8,665 nucleotides of DNA from Frankiales bacterium (GCA_025464795.1 JAODNB010000242.1:1-8665), one strand, 5' to 3'; positions 1 to 5,998 are shown, counted from the first letter of the stretch. The notes: generated by a model from the sequence alone, not told the origin. Numbers and translations are program-made.

Positions 1-585
1 CACCTGCTCGCTGTCGTTCTCGGTCCCCATCGACGGCGCCAACCACGCGAACGCGTCGAGCTGGGGGTCGCCCCACAGCGCGCCGTGGATGACGGCGAGC
101 GAGGCCAGCCCTTCGGCGACCCGGTCCACGCCGAGGTGGTCGTCGCTCGCACCGAACTGACCTGGCGAGATGCTCAGGTCCTCCATCATCACGACGCCGT
201 TGCCGTTGCCGTCGGCGTCCCAGTCGGCGAACCAGGTCTTCGGAACCGGGCAGTCCAGGCCCTGGCCGATCAGGTGGTAGAAGCGCGCCTCGCGCTCCGC
301 GATCAGCCCCGTGCGCAGGCCGGACCAGTTGGCCTTCAGGCACACCTGCTCGGGGATTCCGGCGGCGACGCCGACCTCGTTGAGGTCCAGCCGCACCCGC
401 AGCTTCGTGGTGTGGCTGTTCTTGGTCTCCACGACCTCCCAGTCGCGGACGACGATGCCCGGGTACTTCTGGGCGAGCGCGGACGTGAGCCAAGCGGGGG
501 TGACCTGGTCGAGGTGCCGCGGCAGCCGCTCGGTGCGGGCGAGGTAGGGGCGGTCGATGCCCAGGGGCTTGGGCACGGAGGCCAT
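1..585 (-). CDS. Phosphotransferase of the APH/ecdysteroid-kinase-like fold (N-terminal part, cut by window edge)
   Basis: The first 195 residues are visible; the C-terminal half lies beyond position 1. The protein looks like the N-lobe of an aminoglycoside-phosphotransferase/CHK (EcKL-like) kinase. A strand VCLKANW carries the likely ATP-binding Lys84, EREARFY supplies the pairing Glu99, VVMMEDLS (131-138) fits the hinge, and LASLAVIHGALWGDPQL (160-176) matches the helix with LHA-type motif that follows in this family. The catalytic HxD-type loop would be downstream and cannot be checked. Known members phosphorylate hydroxyl groups of small molecules such as aminoglycosides, choline or ecdysteroids; the substrate here is unknown. 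The ATG shares its A with the TGA of the upstream SDR (TGATG), so it is the last visible member of the operon and probably translationally coupled. It could be an acyl-CoA-dehydrogenase-associated phosphotransferase as found in mycobacteria. Confidence 0.75.
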   Translation of the reverse strand, partial: MASVPKPLGIDRPYLARTERLPRHLDQVTPAWLTSALAQKYPGIVVRDWEVVETKNSHTTKLRVRLDLNEVGVAAGIPEQVCLKANWSGLRTGLIAEREARFYHLIGQGLDCPVPKTWFADWDADGNGNGVVMMEDLSISPGQFGASDDHLGVDRVAEGLASLAVIHGALWGDPQLDAFAWLAPSMGTENDSEQV

Positions 586-1400
586 CACTCGCCCAACGCG
601 GCCAGTGCCGAGGTGTCCGGCATCTCCAGGTGGCACGTCAGCCCACCGTCGATGGGCAGCAGCACCCCCGTGATGAACTCGCCCTCGTCGGAGGCGAGGT
701 AGACGCAGCCGCTCGCGATGTCACTGGGGAGCCCCAAGCGGGGCAGCATGATGGTCTTGCGCACCGGGGCCATGAGGGCCTCGTTGGCGATCATCTTGGT
801 GAGCTCCGCCCCGCCGGTGTTGGTGAAGCCGACGATGATCGCGTTGGCGCGGATGCCCACCCCGCCGTAGTCGACGGCGATCTGCCGGGTCAGCGAGTTG
901 ATCGCGCCCTTCGACGCCTGGTAGGACGGCCGTCCCTGGATGGCCAGCTGGCTCGAGGCGGCGGAGATGTTGGTGATGGAGCCGCCACCGGCCGCGGTCA
1001 GGTGAGGGATCGCGTACTTGGCGGCCCAGAAGGTGCCGTAGAGCCCGGTCCGCATGATCTCGTCGAACACGGCGGTGTCGACGTCGGCCACCTTGGTGTC
1101 GGGCCTGCCCGGGCCCGTGAGGTGCGTGGCCGCAGCGTTGTTGATGACGCTGGTGAGGGTGCCGAACTCCTTCACCGCGGTCTCGACCGCGTCGCGGACG
1201 TCGTCCTCCGAAGCGGCGCTGCCCTTCGCGAACACGACCTGCTCACCGCGGTCTCGGGCAGCGGCCGCGACCTCGTTGCCGGCGTCGGAGCGCCCGGTGA
1301 ACACGACCTTCGCGCCTTCGCGGGCGAACCGCTCGACCAGCTCGCGTCCGATGCCTCGCGTGCCGCCGGTGATGAGCGCCACCTTGCCCTCGAGCCTCAT
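585..1400 (-). CDS. Classical short-chain dehydrogenase/reductase (SDR), 271 aa
   Basis: A full-length classical SDR, expected to be a soluble NAD(P)-dependent oxidoreductase acting on an alcohol or ketone. TGGTRGIG (11-18) is the nucleotide-binding glycine motif, NNAA (87-90) the structural motif, and YQASK (Tyr160, Lys164) the catalytic pair. The serine region reads NISAASS (144-150). Ser146 lies 14 residues before Tyr160, while the position 13 before it, the commonest for the catalytic Ser, is Ala147. The usual PG after the RxNA segment is VG here (IIVGFTNTG), and the C-terminal IDGG is present (250-253). TGR after the second strand is more often seen with NADP, a weak hint. The start is well supported: AGGAGG (1412-1407 on the minus strand) ends six bases before the ATG. 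The ATG overlaps the upstream stop as ATGA, and the stop overlaps the kinase-like start. The substrate cannot be told from sequence; steroid or hydroxyacyl substrates are plausible from context. Confidence 0.93.
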   Translation of the reverse strand: MRLEGKVALITGGTRGIGRELVERFAREGAKVVFTGRSDAGNEVAAAARDRGEQVVFAKGSAASEDDVRDAVETAVKEFGTLTSVINNAAATHLTGPGRPDTKVADVDTAVFDEIMRTGLYGTFWAAKYAIPHLTAAGGGSITNISAASSQLAIQGRPSYQASKGAINSLTRQIAVDYGGVGIRANAIIVGFTNTGGAELTKMIANEALMAPVRKTIMLPRLGLPSDIASGCVYLASDEGEFITGVLLPIDGGLTCHLEMPDTSALAALGE

Positions 1401-2317
1401 GAAGGTCCTCCTGTGATCGTGGCGTGCAGGTCAGCGAACGTGGCCCAGAAGTCGGACGTGCAAGGGCCGGTGATCGAACGCCTCTTCGTGGCGTCGGCCA
1501 GCGTGCCGGTCGGACTCCCGGGATCGGGGGCGCGTAGGACGAGCTGGCCCTCCTTGCCCGACAGGCGGCCTGCCTCGGCCACCCACTCCTGGGCGGTGAC
1601 GACCTCGTCGCCGCACCAGTTCACGACCAGCGCAGGTGCGGCTGCCGCGTCGAGCAGCGGTTCGAGCTGCTCGAGCATGTCGTGCAGGTGGGTGGGGCTG
1701 TGCGGGTTGGGGTCATGGGGCGCGACCATCGGCCTGCCCTCGTGCACCGCGGAGATGTGCATCGCCGGGAAGGAGTCCGTCGTCCCCATGAACGTGTTGA
1801 GCCGGGCAATGACCACGGGCAGCTCGTAGGCCCGGGCGCAGTAGCGGGCCACCGCCTCGACGCCGAGCTTGGACGCGGGGCTCGTGGGTGCGTACGCCGT
1901 GGCGCCGCGACCGATCGGGTCCGTTTCCGTGTAGGCGTGCCAGGGGTCGGTGTTGCCCGTGTAGATCCCCATCCCGGACATCACGAGCGCCGCCTTGGCC
2001 GTGCGGCAGTGGTGCAGCAGGAGTCCCGGGCCCTCGACGTTGGTGCGCAGCGCCTGCTCGAGCTGGCTCAGGTCCGCGCGCATCCAGGACAGGTGCAGCA
2101 CGTAGGTGAAGTCGTCGGGGAGGTCGCTGAAGTCGCCGTCCCCGAGGTCCATCGCCCGGGTCGTCACTCCGGCCTGCTCGAGCTCCGCGCGGGCGCCACC
2201 GGGTGACGCGAAGCGGGCCAGGCCCCAGACCTCGTTCTCCTGCGCCAGGTGCAGTGCCAGAGGCAGCCCGATGATGCCGGAGGCGCCGGTGATGAGGATC
2301 TTCTCGTCGTTGATCAC
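1397..2317 (-). CDS. NAD-dependent epimerase/dehydratase-like protein (extended SDR), 306 aa, atypical active site
   Basis: The Rossmann motif TGASGIIG (10-17) sits directly at the N-terminus, and DLGDGDFSDLP (57-67) with VLHLSW (73-78) follow the extended-SDR pattern of an Asp-bearing loop and a strand near the cofactor. The segment expected to hold YxxxK reads SPASK (146-150): Lys150 is present but Ser146 occupies the tyrosine position. The serine strand VMSGMGIY (112-119) is also atypical. The protein is therefore recognisably an epimerase/dehydratase-family NAD(P)-binding protein, but its chemistry is uncertain. The open frame continues far upstream, but only because it reads antisense-of-frame through the sulfotransferase gene. 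I place the start at GTG 2317-2315, which overlaps the sulfotransferase stop as GTGA, has GAGGG six bases upstream (2328-2324), and puts the glycine motif at the normal distance from the N-terminus. Its stop overlaps the next SDR as ATGA. Confidence 0.88.
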   Translation of the reverse strand: MINDEKILITGASGIIGLPLALHLAQENEVWGLARFASPGGARAELEQAGVTTRAMDLGDGDFSDLPDDFTYVLHLSWMRADLSQLEQALRTNVEGPGLLLHHCRTAKAALVMSGMGIYTGNTDPWHAYTETDPIGRGATAYAPTSPASKLGVEAVARYCARAYELPVVIARLNTFMGTTDSFPAMHISAVHEGRPMVAPHDPNPHSPTHLHDMLEQLEPLLDAAAAPALVVNWCGDEVVTAQEWVAEAGRLSGKEGQLVLRAPDPGSPTGTLADATKRRSITGPCTSDFWATFADLHATITGGPS

Positions 2318-3462
2318 GCTGAGCCCTCGGTGGCGATGCCGAAGCGCTCGCTGTAGAAGGAGAAGCGACGGCGAAGACCCGCGGTCGACAGACCGAACTC
2401 CTCCGCGGAGTAGCGGTGGGTGCCGTGCTCGCGCTGCGGGTGGCTGTCGATCCAGGCCTGCATGGCAGTAGCGGCCTCGGTGGACAGCGTCATGCCGAAC
2501 TGCGCGTAGACGCCCTCGATGGCTCCGATCGGGTCGCGCATGAGGTCCCGGTAGTGGATGTCGTGGTCCCTCGCCGGGTCGGGCAGCCGGTCCCGCACGG
2601 ACAGGCCACGGCGCAGCACCATCTCCTCCAGGGACGCCCACTCGCGGCCGAAGCGCACCGGGTCGTACCCCGGCGTCGGCGACCGCATGTAGCCGGTCAG
2701 GCTCGCCACGGACGGCAGGACGACGGCCGGGTCGCGGTGGGTCCAGACCAGCCGGGCGTCCGGGTAGGTCTGGAGCAGGGTGTCGAGCGCCAGCAGGTGC
2801 TTGGGGTACTTCAGGACCCACTGCCCCGGTGCACGCCACTGCAGGTGCTGGAGCATCCGACGGTGGGAGTCGTACGCTGGGGAGTGGTCCGCAGCGAACA
2901 GCCAGTCGCGGTAGCTCGGGATGTCGTAGGACGCCAGCAGCGCGAAGTTGATGAAGCTCCAGTCCAGGAGCAGGTTGCACTGCTCCGGGCGGTTGGCGGC
3001 GACCGGGTGCCGCTTGAGGAGGTCGGCCGGCATCTGGGCGACCGCGGCCTCGATCTGCGCGATGCGGGGGTCGGTGTCGTAGGTCGCGCGCTCCGGAGGA
3101 GGGGACGGCAGGTTCTGCTCCCAGAACAGCGGGACGCGGTTGGCCGGGTCCTGGCCGAGCAGTGCGTGCAGGTGGGTCGAGCCGGTTCGCGGTGCGCCGA
3201 CGACGATGATCGGCGCCTTCACGACCTCCTCCGCGATCTGCGGGTGCAGTGCCCTGTCACGCACCAGCTGGAGCCGCTTCACGAGCAGCCCCACGAGGGT
3301 GCCGCTGACCTGGGTACGGCGGGACTCGTCGAGCTGGGCTTCCCGCTCGAGCGCCTCCACCAGAACGGTGAGCGGTTCCAGGAAGGGGAGGTCGCCCAGG
3401 TCGTCCAGACCCGTCGCAGAGGTGGCTGTGCCGATCAGCGCGTCCACGGTCAACGGGGTCAC
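2314..3462 (-). CDS. Sulfotransferase family protein (Sulfotransfer_3-like), 382 aa
   Basis: This is a PAPS-type sulfotransferase of the kind widespread in mycobacteria and other actinomycetes. These proteins transfer sulfate from 3'-phosphoadenosine-5'-phosphosulfate to a hydroxyl group; individual substrates are mostly unknown. The 5'-phosphosulfate loop is IIVVGAPRTGST (85-96), and the 3'-phosphate-binding segment is RLVWTHRDPAVVLPSVASL (237-255) with Arg243 and Ser251. WVLKYPKHLLALD (215-227) is the conserved helix/strand between them in this family. About 80 helical residues precede the PAPS loop, as is usual for the group. No signal peptide or membrane segment is seen, so it should act in the cytoplasm. 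The start is GTG, overlapping the phosphatase stop as GTGA; its ribosome binding site is weak, which fits translational coupling. The stop overlaps the epimerase-like gene, again as GTGA. Confidence 0.92.
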   Translation of the reverse strand: MTPLTVDALIGTATSATGLDDLGDLPFLEPLTVLVEALEREAQLDESRRTQVSGTLVGLLVKRLQLVRDRALHPQIAEEVVKAPIIVVGAPRTGSTHLHALLGQDPANRVPLFWEQNLPSPPPERATYDTDPRIAQIEAAVAQMPADLLKRHPVAANRPEQCNLLLDWSFINFALLASYDIPSYRDWLFAADHSPAYDSHRRMLQHLQWRAPGQWVLKYPKHLLALDTLLQTYPDARLVWTHRDPAVVLPSVASLTGYMRSPTPGYDPVRFGREWASLEEMVLRRGLSVRDRLPDPARDHDIHYRDLMRDPIGAIEGVYAQFGMTLSTEAATAMQAWIDSHPQREHGTHRYSAEEFGLSTAGLRRRFSFYSERFGIATEGSA

Positions 3463-4175
3463 GCGCTGAGCACCCGCTGGCGCCAGCGCTCGACCTGCGC
3501 GGGAGTCGCGCCGTGCGCGAGGACGTAGCCCTCGGCTCCGCCGGGGTGGTCCCGGAGCACCTGCAGGACCCGCTCGATCGGCTCCGCCGTCATCGCCTCG
3601 GCGAGCAACGGGTTGGTCGCCATGCTGTCGTACGCAGGCTTCTTCGCGAGCTGCGCCCGGACCAGGTGGAGGCGCTCGTCGGTGGCGAGGTAGTCGGCCA
3701 CGATGTCGGCCTCGTCGACGCCTGCGAGAGCGAGCAGAACGGCAACGGTGATGCCGGTACGGTCCTTGCCGGCCGCGCAGTGGATGACGACCGGACCGTC
3801 AAGCTGTGCAACGAACCCGAGGATGGCGACCAGCGAGGCGCTCGCCAGCTCCAGCATGGCGGCGTAGGACTGCGCCTGGTCCCCCCGGAACGCGGACCGG
3901 TCCGTCGTCCCCGAGAGGTCGAACAGGGGAAGGGCCAGCAGCTCGACGCCATGGGGATCCCAGGACGGGGGCTTCGGGTCCTCTGATCCGACGCGGAGGT
4001 CGATGACTCCGCGCAGGCCGAGATCGCCTGCGAGCAAGGCGATGTCGTCGGTGGTCGCGTCGTCCAGGTGGTCACTCCGCAGCAGCACACCCGAGCGCAC
4101 CACGCGATCGCCGGCGCGGAGCCCGCCGACGTCGCGGACGTTGGAGGCGCCCGCGAGCTCGACCCAGGCCGGCAT
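3459..4175 (-). CDS. Tyrosine/lipid phosphatase of the PtpB (Y_phosphatase3) family, 238 aa
   Basis: A CX5R phosphatase. The P-loop HCAAGKDRTG (132-141) has nucleophile Cys133 and Arg139. Lys137 and Asp138 inside the loop match the HCxxGKDR signature of mycobacterial PtpB (Rv0153c), which dephosphorylates phosphotyrosine and phosphoinositides. The N-terminal NVRDVGGLR (12-20) and LLRSDHL (31-37) are also family hallmarks, and VIDLR (57-61) is the Asp-bearing strand. The length suits the family. No signal peptide is visible. It is encoded inside a metabolic operon between an SDR and a sulfotransferase, so a small-molecule or lipid phosphate is at least as likely a substrate as a protein. The ATG shares a base with the preceding SDR stop (TGATG), and the stop overlaps the sulfotransferase GTG as GTGA. 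Family assignment is firm; the substrate is inferred. Confidence 0.93.
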   Translation of the reverse strand: MPAWVELAGASNVRDVGGLRAGDRVVRSGVLLRSDHLDDATTDDIALLAGDLGLRGVIDLRVGSEDPKPPSWDPHGVELLALPLFDLSGTTDRSAFRGDQAQSYAAMLELASASLVAILGFVAQLDGPVVIHCAAGKDRTGITVAVLLALAGVDEADIVADYLATDERLHLVRAQLAKKPAYDSMATNPLLAEAMTAEPIERVLQVLRDHPGGAEGYVLAHGATPAQVERWRQRVLSA

Positions 4176-4960
4176 CAGTCGCCCAGCAGCGCGCGCGCCG
4201 GGAAGGGCGCCATGCTCGCTCCGCCGTCGATGAGCAGCACCGACCCGGTCACGTAGGAAGCCTCGGACGAGGCGAGGTACATCACCCCGGCGGCGATCTC
4301 GTGCGGTTGACCGGCTCGGGGCACGGCGTAGCTGCTCGAGACGGCGGCGACCATCGCGGGCTGCAGGTGCCCGAGCATCCGGTCGGTCGCGATCATGCCA
4401 GGCGCGACGACGTTCACGAGCACGCCCTGGGGCCCGACTTCGACAGCCAAGCCGCGGGCGAACGCCTCCATGTAGGCCTTCGTGGACATGTAGGCGATGA
4501 GCCCGGGGGTGAACACGCGGTTGGCGCCGGCGGAAGAGATGAAGACGAGGCGACCGCGGTGCTCGGAGGCACTGAGGTGGGGCACGGCGGCCTTGGCGAT
4601 CCAGTGCAGCGAGTGCACGTTGCTGCGCAGCAGGTGGTCCAGGGCGTCGTCGTCCATCTGCGTGATCGGCCCCTGTGCGTTGTCCGAGGCGCAGTGCACG
4701 ACGACGTCGAGCTTGCCGTGCTGCGCCACCGCCTCCTCGAACATCCGGGCCACGTCGGCGCGGTCACTGAGGTCGCCGCGCACCAGCGACGCCCGGTGGC
4801 CCGCTGCTGTCAGCTCCTCGACAGCCTGCTCGCCGTACGACGGGGTACGGGCGGCGATGACGACCGTCGCGCCTTCTTCTGCGAACGACTGGGCGATGAC
4901 CCGTCCCATGCCGCGGCCGGCTCCCGTGACGAGGACCACCCGGCCGTCGAAGCGGCTCAC
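4175..4960 (-). CDS. Classical short-chain dehydrogenase/reductase (SDR), 261 aa
   Basis: The second classical SDR of the operon, a predicted cytoplasmic NAD(P)-dependent alcohol/ketone oxidoreductase. TGAGRGMG (12-19) binds the cofactor, Asn114 lies in LRSNVHS, FISSAG (140-145) carries the catalytic serine, YMSTK gives Tyr157 and Lys161, and VVAPGMIATD (184-193) plus IDGG (244-247) complete the fold. The NNAG motif is replaced by HCAS (89-92), a departure that is tolerated in some SDRs. AAR after strand two suggests NADP, weakly. The frame is open to a GTG at 4975, but I chose GTG 4960-4958. It overlaps the upstream stop as GTGA like the other operon junctions and gives the usual SDR N-terminus (MSRFDGRVVLVTG). 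The alternative start would add five residues. The C-terminus ALLGD resembles the AALGE end of the other SDR, and both run into TGATG junctions. Confidence 0.93.
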   Translation of the reverse strand: MSRFDGRVVLVTGAGRGMGRVIAQSFAEEGATVVIAARTPSYGEQAVEELTAAGHRASLVRGDLSDRADVARMFEEAVAQHGKLDVVVHCASDNAQGPITQMDDDALDHLLRSNVHSLHWIAKAAVPHLSASEHRGRLVFISSAGANRVFTPGLIAYMSTKAYMEAFARGLAVEVGPQGVLVNVVAPGMIATDRMLGHLQPAMVAAVSSSYAVPRAGQPHEIAAGVMYLASSEASYVTGSVLLIDGGASMAPFPARALLGD

Positions 4961-5586
4961 GCCGAGACGCCCCACGTCTGCAGGATCTCGTCGACGGTGA
5001 GGATCTTGCCGAGCGGTGCGAAGCAGTGCTTGAGCATGTCCTCGCCGAAGGACGCCGGGATGCCGACCGAGCCGTCTCGGATGATGCAGATGCTGTAGCC
5101 GATGTTGACGGCTTCGATGGCCATCCCGATGATCGCCTCGTTCAGCGAGATGCCGCCGATGAGGATCGTCTTGATGTCCATGCTGCGCAGGATCGCGTCG
5201 AGCTCGGTGCCGTTGAAGGCCGACATGCCGTGGATGCGGCGGTGCACCACGTCCTCGAAGGACGGCGCCAGCTCGGGCAGCACCTCGGCTTGGTCCGAAC
5301 CGATGACCAGGTAGTCGGGGTCCTTCATGGTGAGCGCCATCATCGGCGAGTTGATCTTCGTACCTGCCCTGTTGGCGTTGAACTGCAAGGTGGCGTGGAC
5401 GGTGCGCACGCCCACCTCGTGTCCGCCGTCCATCAGCCGGCGCAGCCGGGGGACCACCCCGGCCTCCTTGACGGCGTCCGCGAGGAAGGAGGTCGGTCCA
5501 ACGGCGAGGTCGCCGCAGATCGCTCTCTGCATCTCGGACAGGACGATGGCCGTGTGCGCTGGGTTGATGAGGTCGCGAAGCTGCAT
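4957..5586 (-). CDS. Isochorismatase-fold (cysteine hydrolase-like) protein without the nucleophilic cysteine, 209 aa
   Basis: This is the first gene of the minus-strand operon. The fold is recognisable from AIVLSEMQ (13-20), where typical members have a DMQ motif, from RTVHATLQFN (61-70), from the SAFNGTELDAIL segment (122-133), and from ILIGGISLNEAI (141-152), which aligns with the TGVxxNxCV strand of cysteine hydrolases. At the position of the catalytic Cys there is Ala151 (codon GCG, 5136-5134), the first Asp is Glu18, and the Lys region holds arginines (HRR 115-117). Similar sequences without the Cys occur in actinobacteria as I recall the family, so this may be a distinct non-canonical subfamily, either catalytic in another way or a binding protein. 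I chose ATG 5586 because it gives the normal N-terminus and has AGGG eight bases upstream. A frame-open ATG at 5619 would add 11 basic, family-atypical residues. The stop overlaps the next SDR as GTGA. Confidence 0.85.
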   Translation of the reverse strand: MQLRDLINPAHTAIVLSEMQRAICGDLAVGPTSFLADAVKEAGVVPRLRRLMDGGHEVGVRTVHATLQFNANRAGTKINSPMMALTMKDPDYLVIGSDQAEVLPELAPSFEDVVHRRIHGMSAFNGTELDAILRSMDIKTILIGGISLNEAIIGMAIEAVNIGYSICIIRDGSVGIPASFGEDMLKHCFAPLGKILTVDEILQTWGVSA

Positions 5587-5629
5587 ACTCGGCACCCTAC
5601 GGCGATACAGTGGGATCATCTATCTGTTT

Positions 5630-5654
5630 GGCCCCCTGATTTCCTGAAGGGGCC
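5630..5654. repeat. Inverted repeat in divergent spacer, candidate operator
   Basis: GGCCCC (5630-5635) and GGGGCC (5649-5654) are perfect 6-base arms around a 13-base centre. Inside is a direct repeat CCTGA (5635-5639 and 5643-5647). The position between two divergent starts suits an operator. Short GC arms can arise by chance in such DNA, so this is tentative. Confidence 0.4.
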
Positions 5655-5676
5655 TAGAGTCGGCTGGACGACGATC

Positions 5677-5683
5677 AGAGAGG
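5677..5683 (+). promoter_or_regulatory. Ribosome binding site for the 102-aa gene
   Basis: AGAGAGG ends six bases before the ATG at 5690, a normal Shine-Dalgarno spacing. It supports that start for a gene with no recognisable domain to anchor it. Confidence 0.7.
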
Positions 5684-5689
5684 CTGGAC

Positions 5690-5998
5690 ATGGAGCTGAA
5701 GAACGGTGCGCGGCTGCGCAGCCAGGTCGACGCGACCGAGGTGATCGTGGTGCGTGCGGTCGACGGGGACGTCGACCTCAGCTGCGGTGGCCACCCGATG
5801 CTCGAGCTCAGCGCGACGGCGGCGGAGGGCCTCACGGCGGCGGACGGCCTCACCGGTGGGACGCAGCTGGGGAAGCGCTACACCAACGAGGCGGGTGCGG
5901 TGGAGCTGCTCGTCACGAAGCCGGGCACCGGCACGCTGACGCTCGACGGCGAGGCTCTGGACCTCAAGACGGCCAAGCCGCTGCCCGCCAGCGACTAG
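5690..5998 (+). CDS. Conserved-looking small protein of unknown function, 102 aa
   Basis: I cannot assign a named family. The protein is soluble-looking with no signal peptide or membrane helix. It contains alternating hydrophobic strands (TEVIVVRAV 16-24, VELLVTK 70-76, TGTLTLDGEAL 79-89) typical of a small all-beta fold. DLSCGGHPM (29-37) carries the only cysteine (Cys32) and could be a ligand site. GTQLGKRYT (57-65) and the C-terminal KTAKPLPASD look like conserved edges; I have the impression of similar actinobacterial hypothetical proteins near acyl-CoA ligase genes, but cannot verify this. Reality of the gene is supported by its ribosome binding site, the divergent promoter and actinobacterial codon use. 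Residues 43-54 are a tandem duplication (TAAEGL, TAADGL). Its TAG stop lies in a CTAG shared with the opposing adhC-like gene. Confidence 0.8.
   Translation: MELKNGARLRSQVDATEVIVVRAVDGDVDLSCGGHPMLELSATAAEGLTAADGLTGGTQLGKRYTNEAGAVELLVTKPGTGTLTLDGEALDLKTAKPLPASD
5818..5853 (+). repeat. Tandem 18-bp in-frame duplication inside the 102-aa gene
   Basis: Two adjacent 18-base units (5818-5835 and 5836-5853) match at 17 of 18 positions, differing only G to C at 5827/5845. They encode TAAEGL and TAADGL. The near identity suggests a recent replication-slippage duplication that kept the frame. Confidence 0.85.

Larger units (their letters stand above)
5587..5689. promoter_or_regulatory. Divergent intergenic promoter region
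   Basis: This 103-base spacer separates the seven-gene minus operon from the plus-strand small gene, so both promoters should be here. It is AT-richer than its flanks around 5611-5647. On the plus strand TAGAGT (5655-5660) fits the actinobacterial -10 pattern TANNNT. On the minus strand TAGGGT (5599-5594) lies seven bases before the ATG and could be a leaderless -10, but its AGGG could equally be the Shine-Dalgarno sequence. No convincing -35 was found for either. An inverted repeat (5630-5654) lies in the middle. Confidence 0.6.

Noticed and set aside
630..1829. Plus-strand open frame of 399 codons opposite the SDR and epimerase genes
   Set aside because: No recognisable domain, shadow composition, and wholly antisense to two well-supported genes.
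2318..2980. Upstream extension of the epimerase-like reading frame to 527 residues
   Set aside because: The added 220 residues are Pro/Arg-rich, lie entirely inside the sulfotransferase gene in another frame and precede the normal N-terminal glycine motif. GTG 2317 has a ribosome binding site and a GTGA overlap.
2416..3528. Plus-strand open frame of 370 codons opposite the sulfotransferase
   Set aside because: Antisense to conserved PAPS-binding motifs; Val/Arg/Gln-rich without a domain.
5630..5654. Inverted repeat read as a rho-independent terminator
   Set aside because: It lies between divergent starts, has no U-run on either side, and its arms are short with a 13-base loop.
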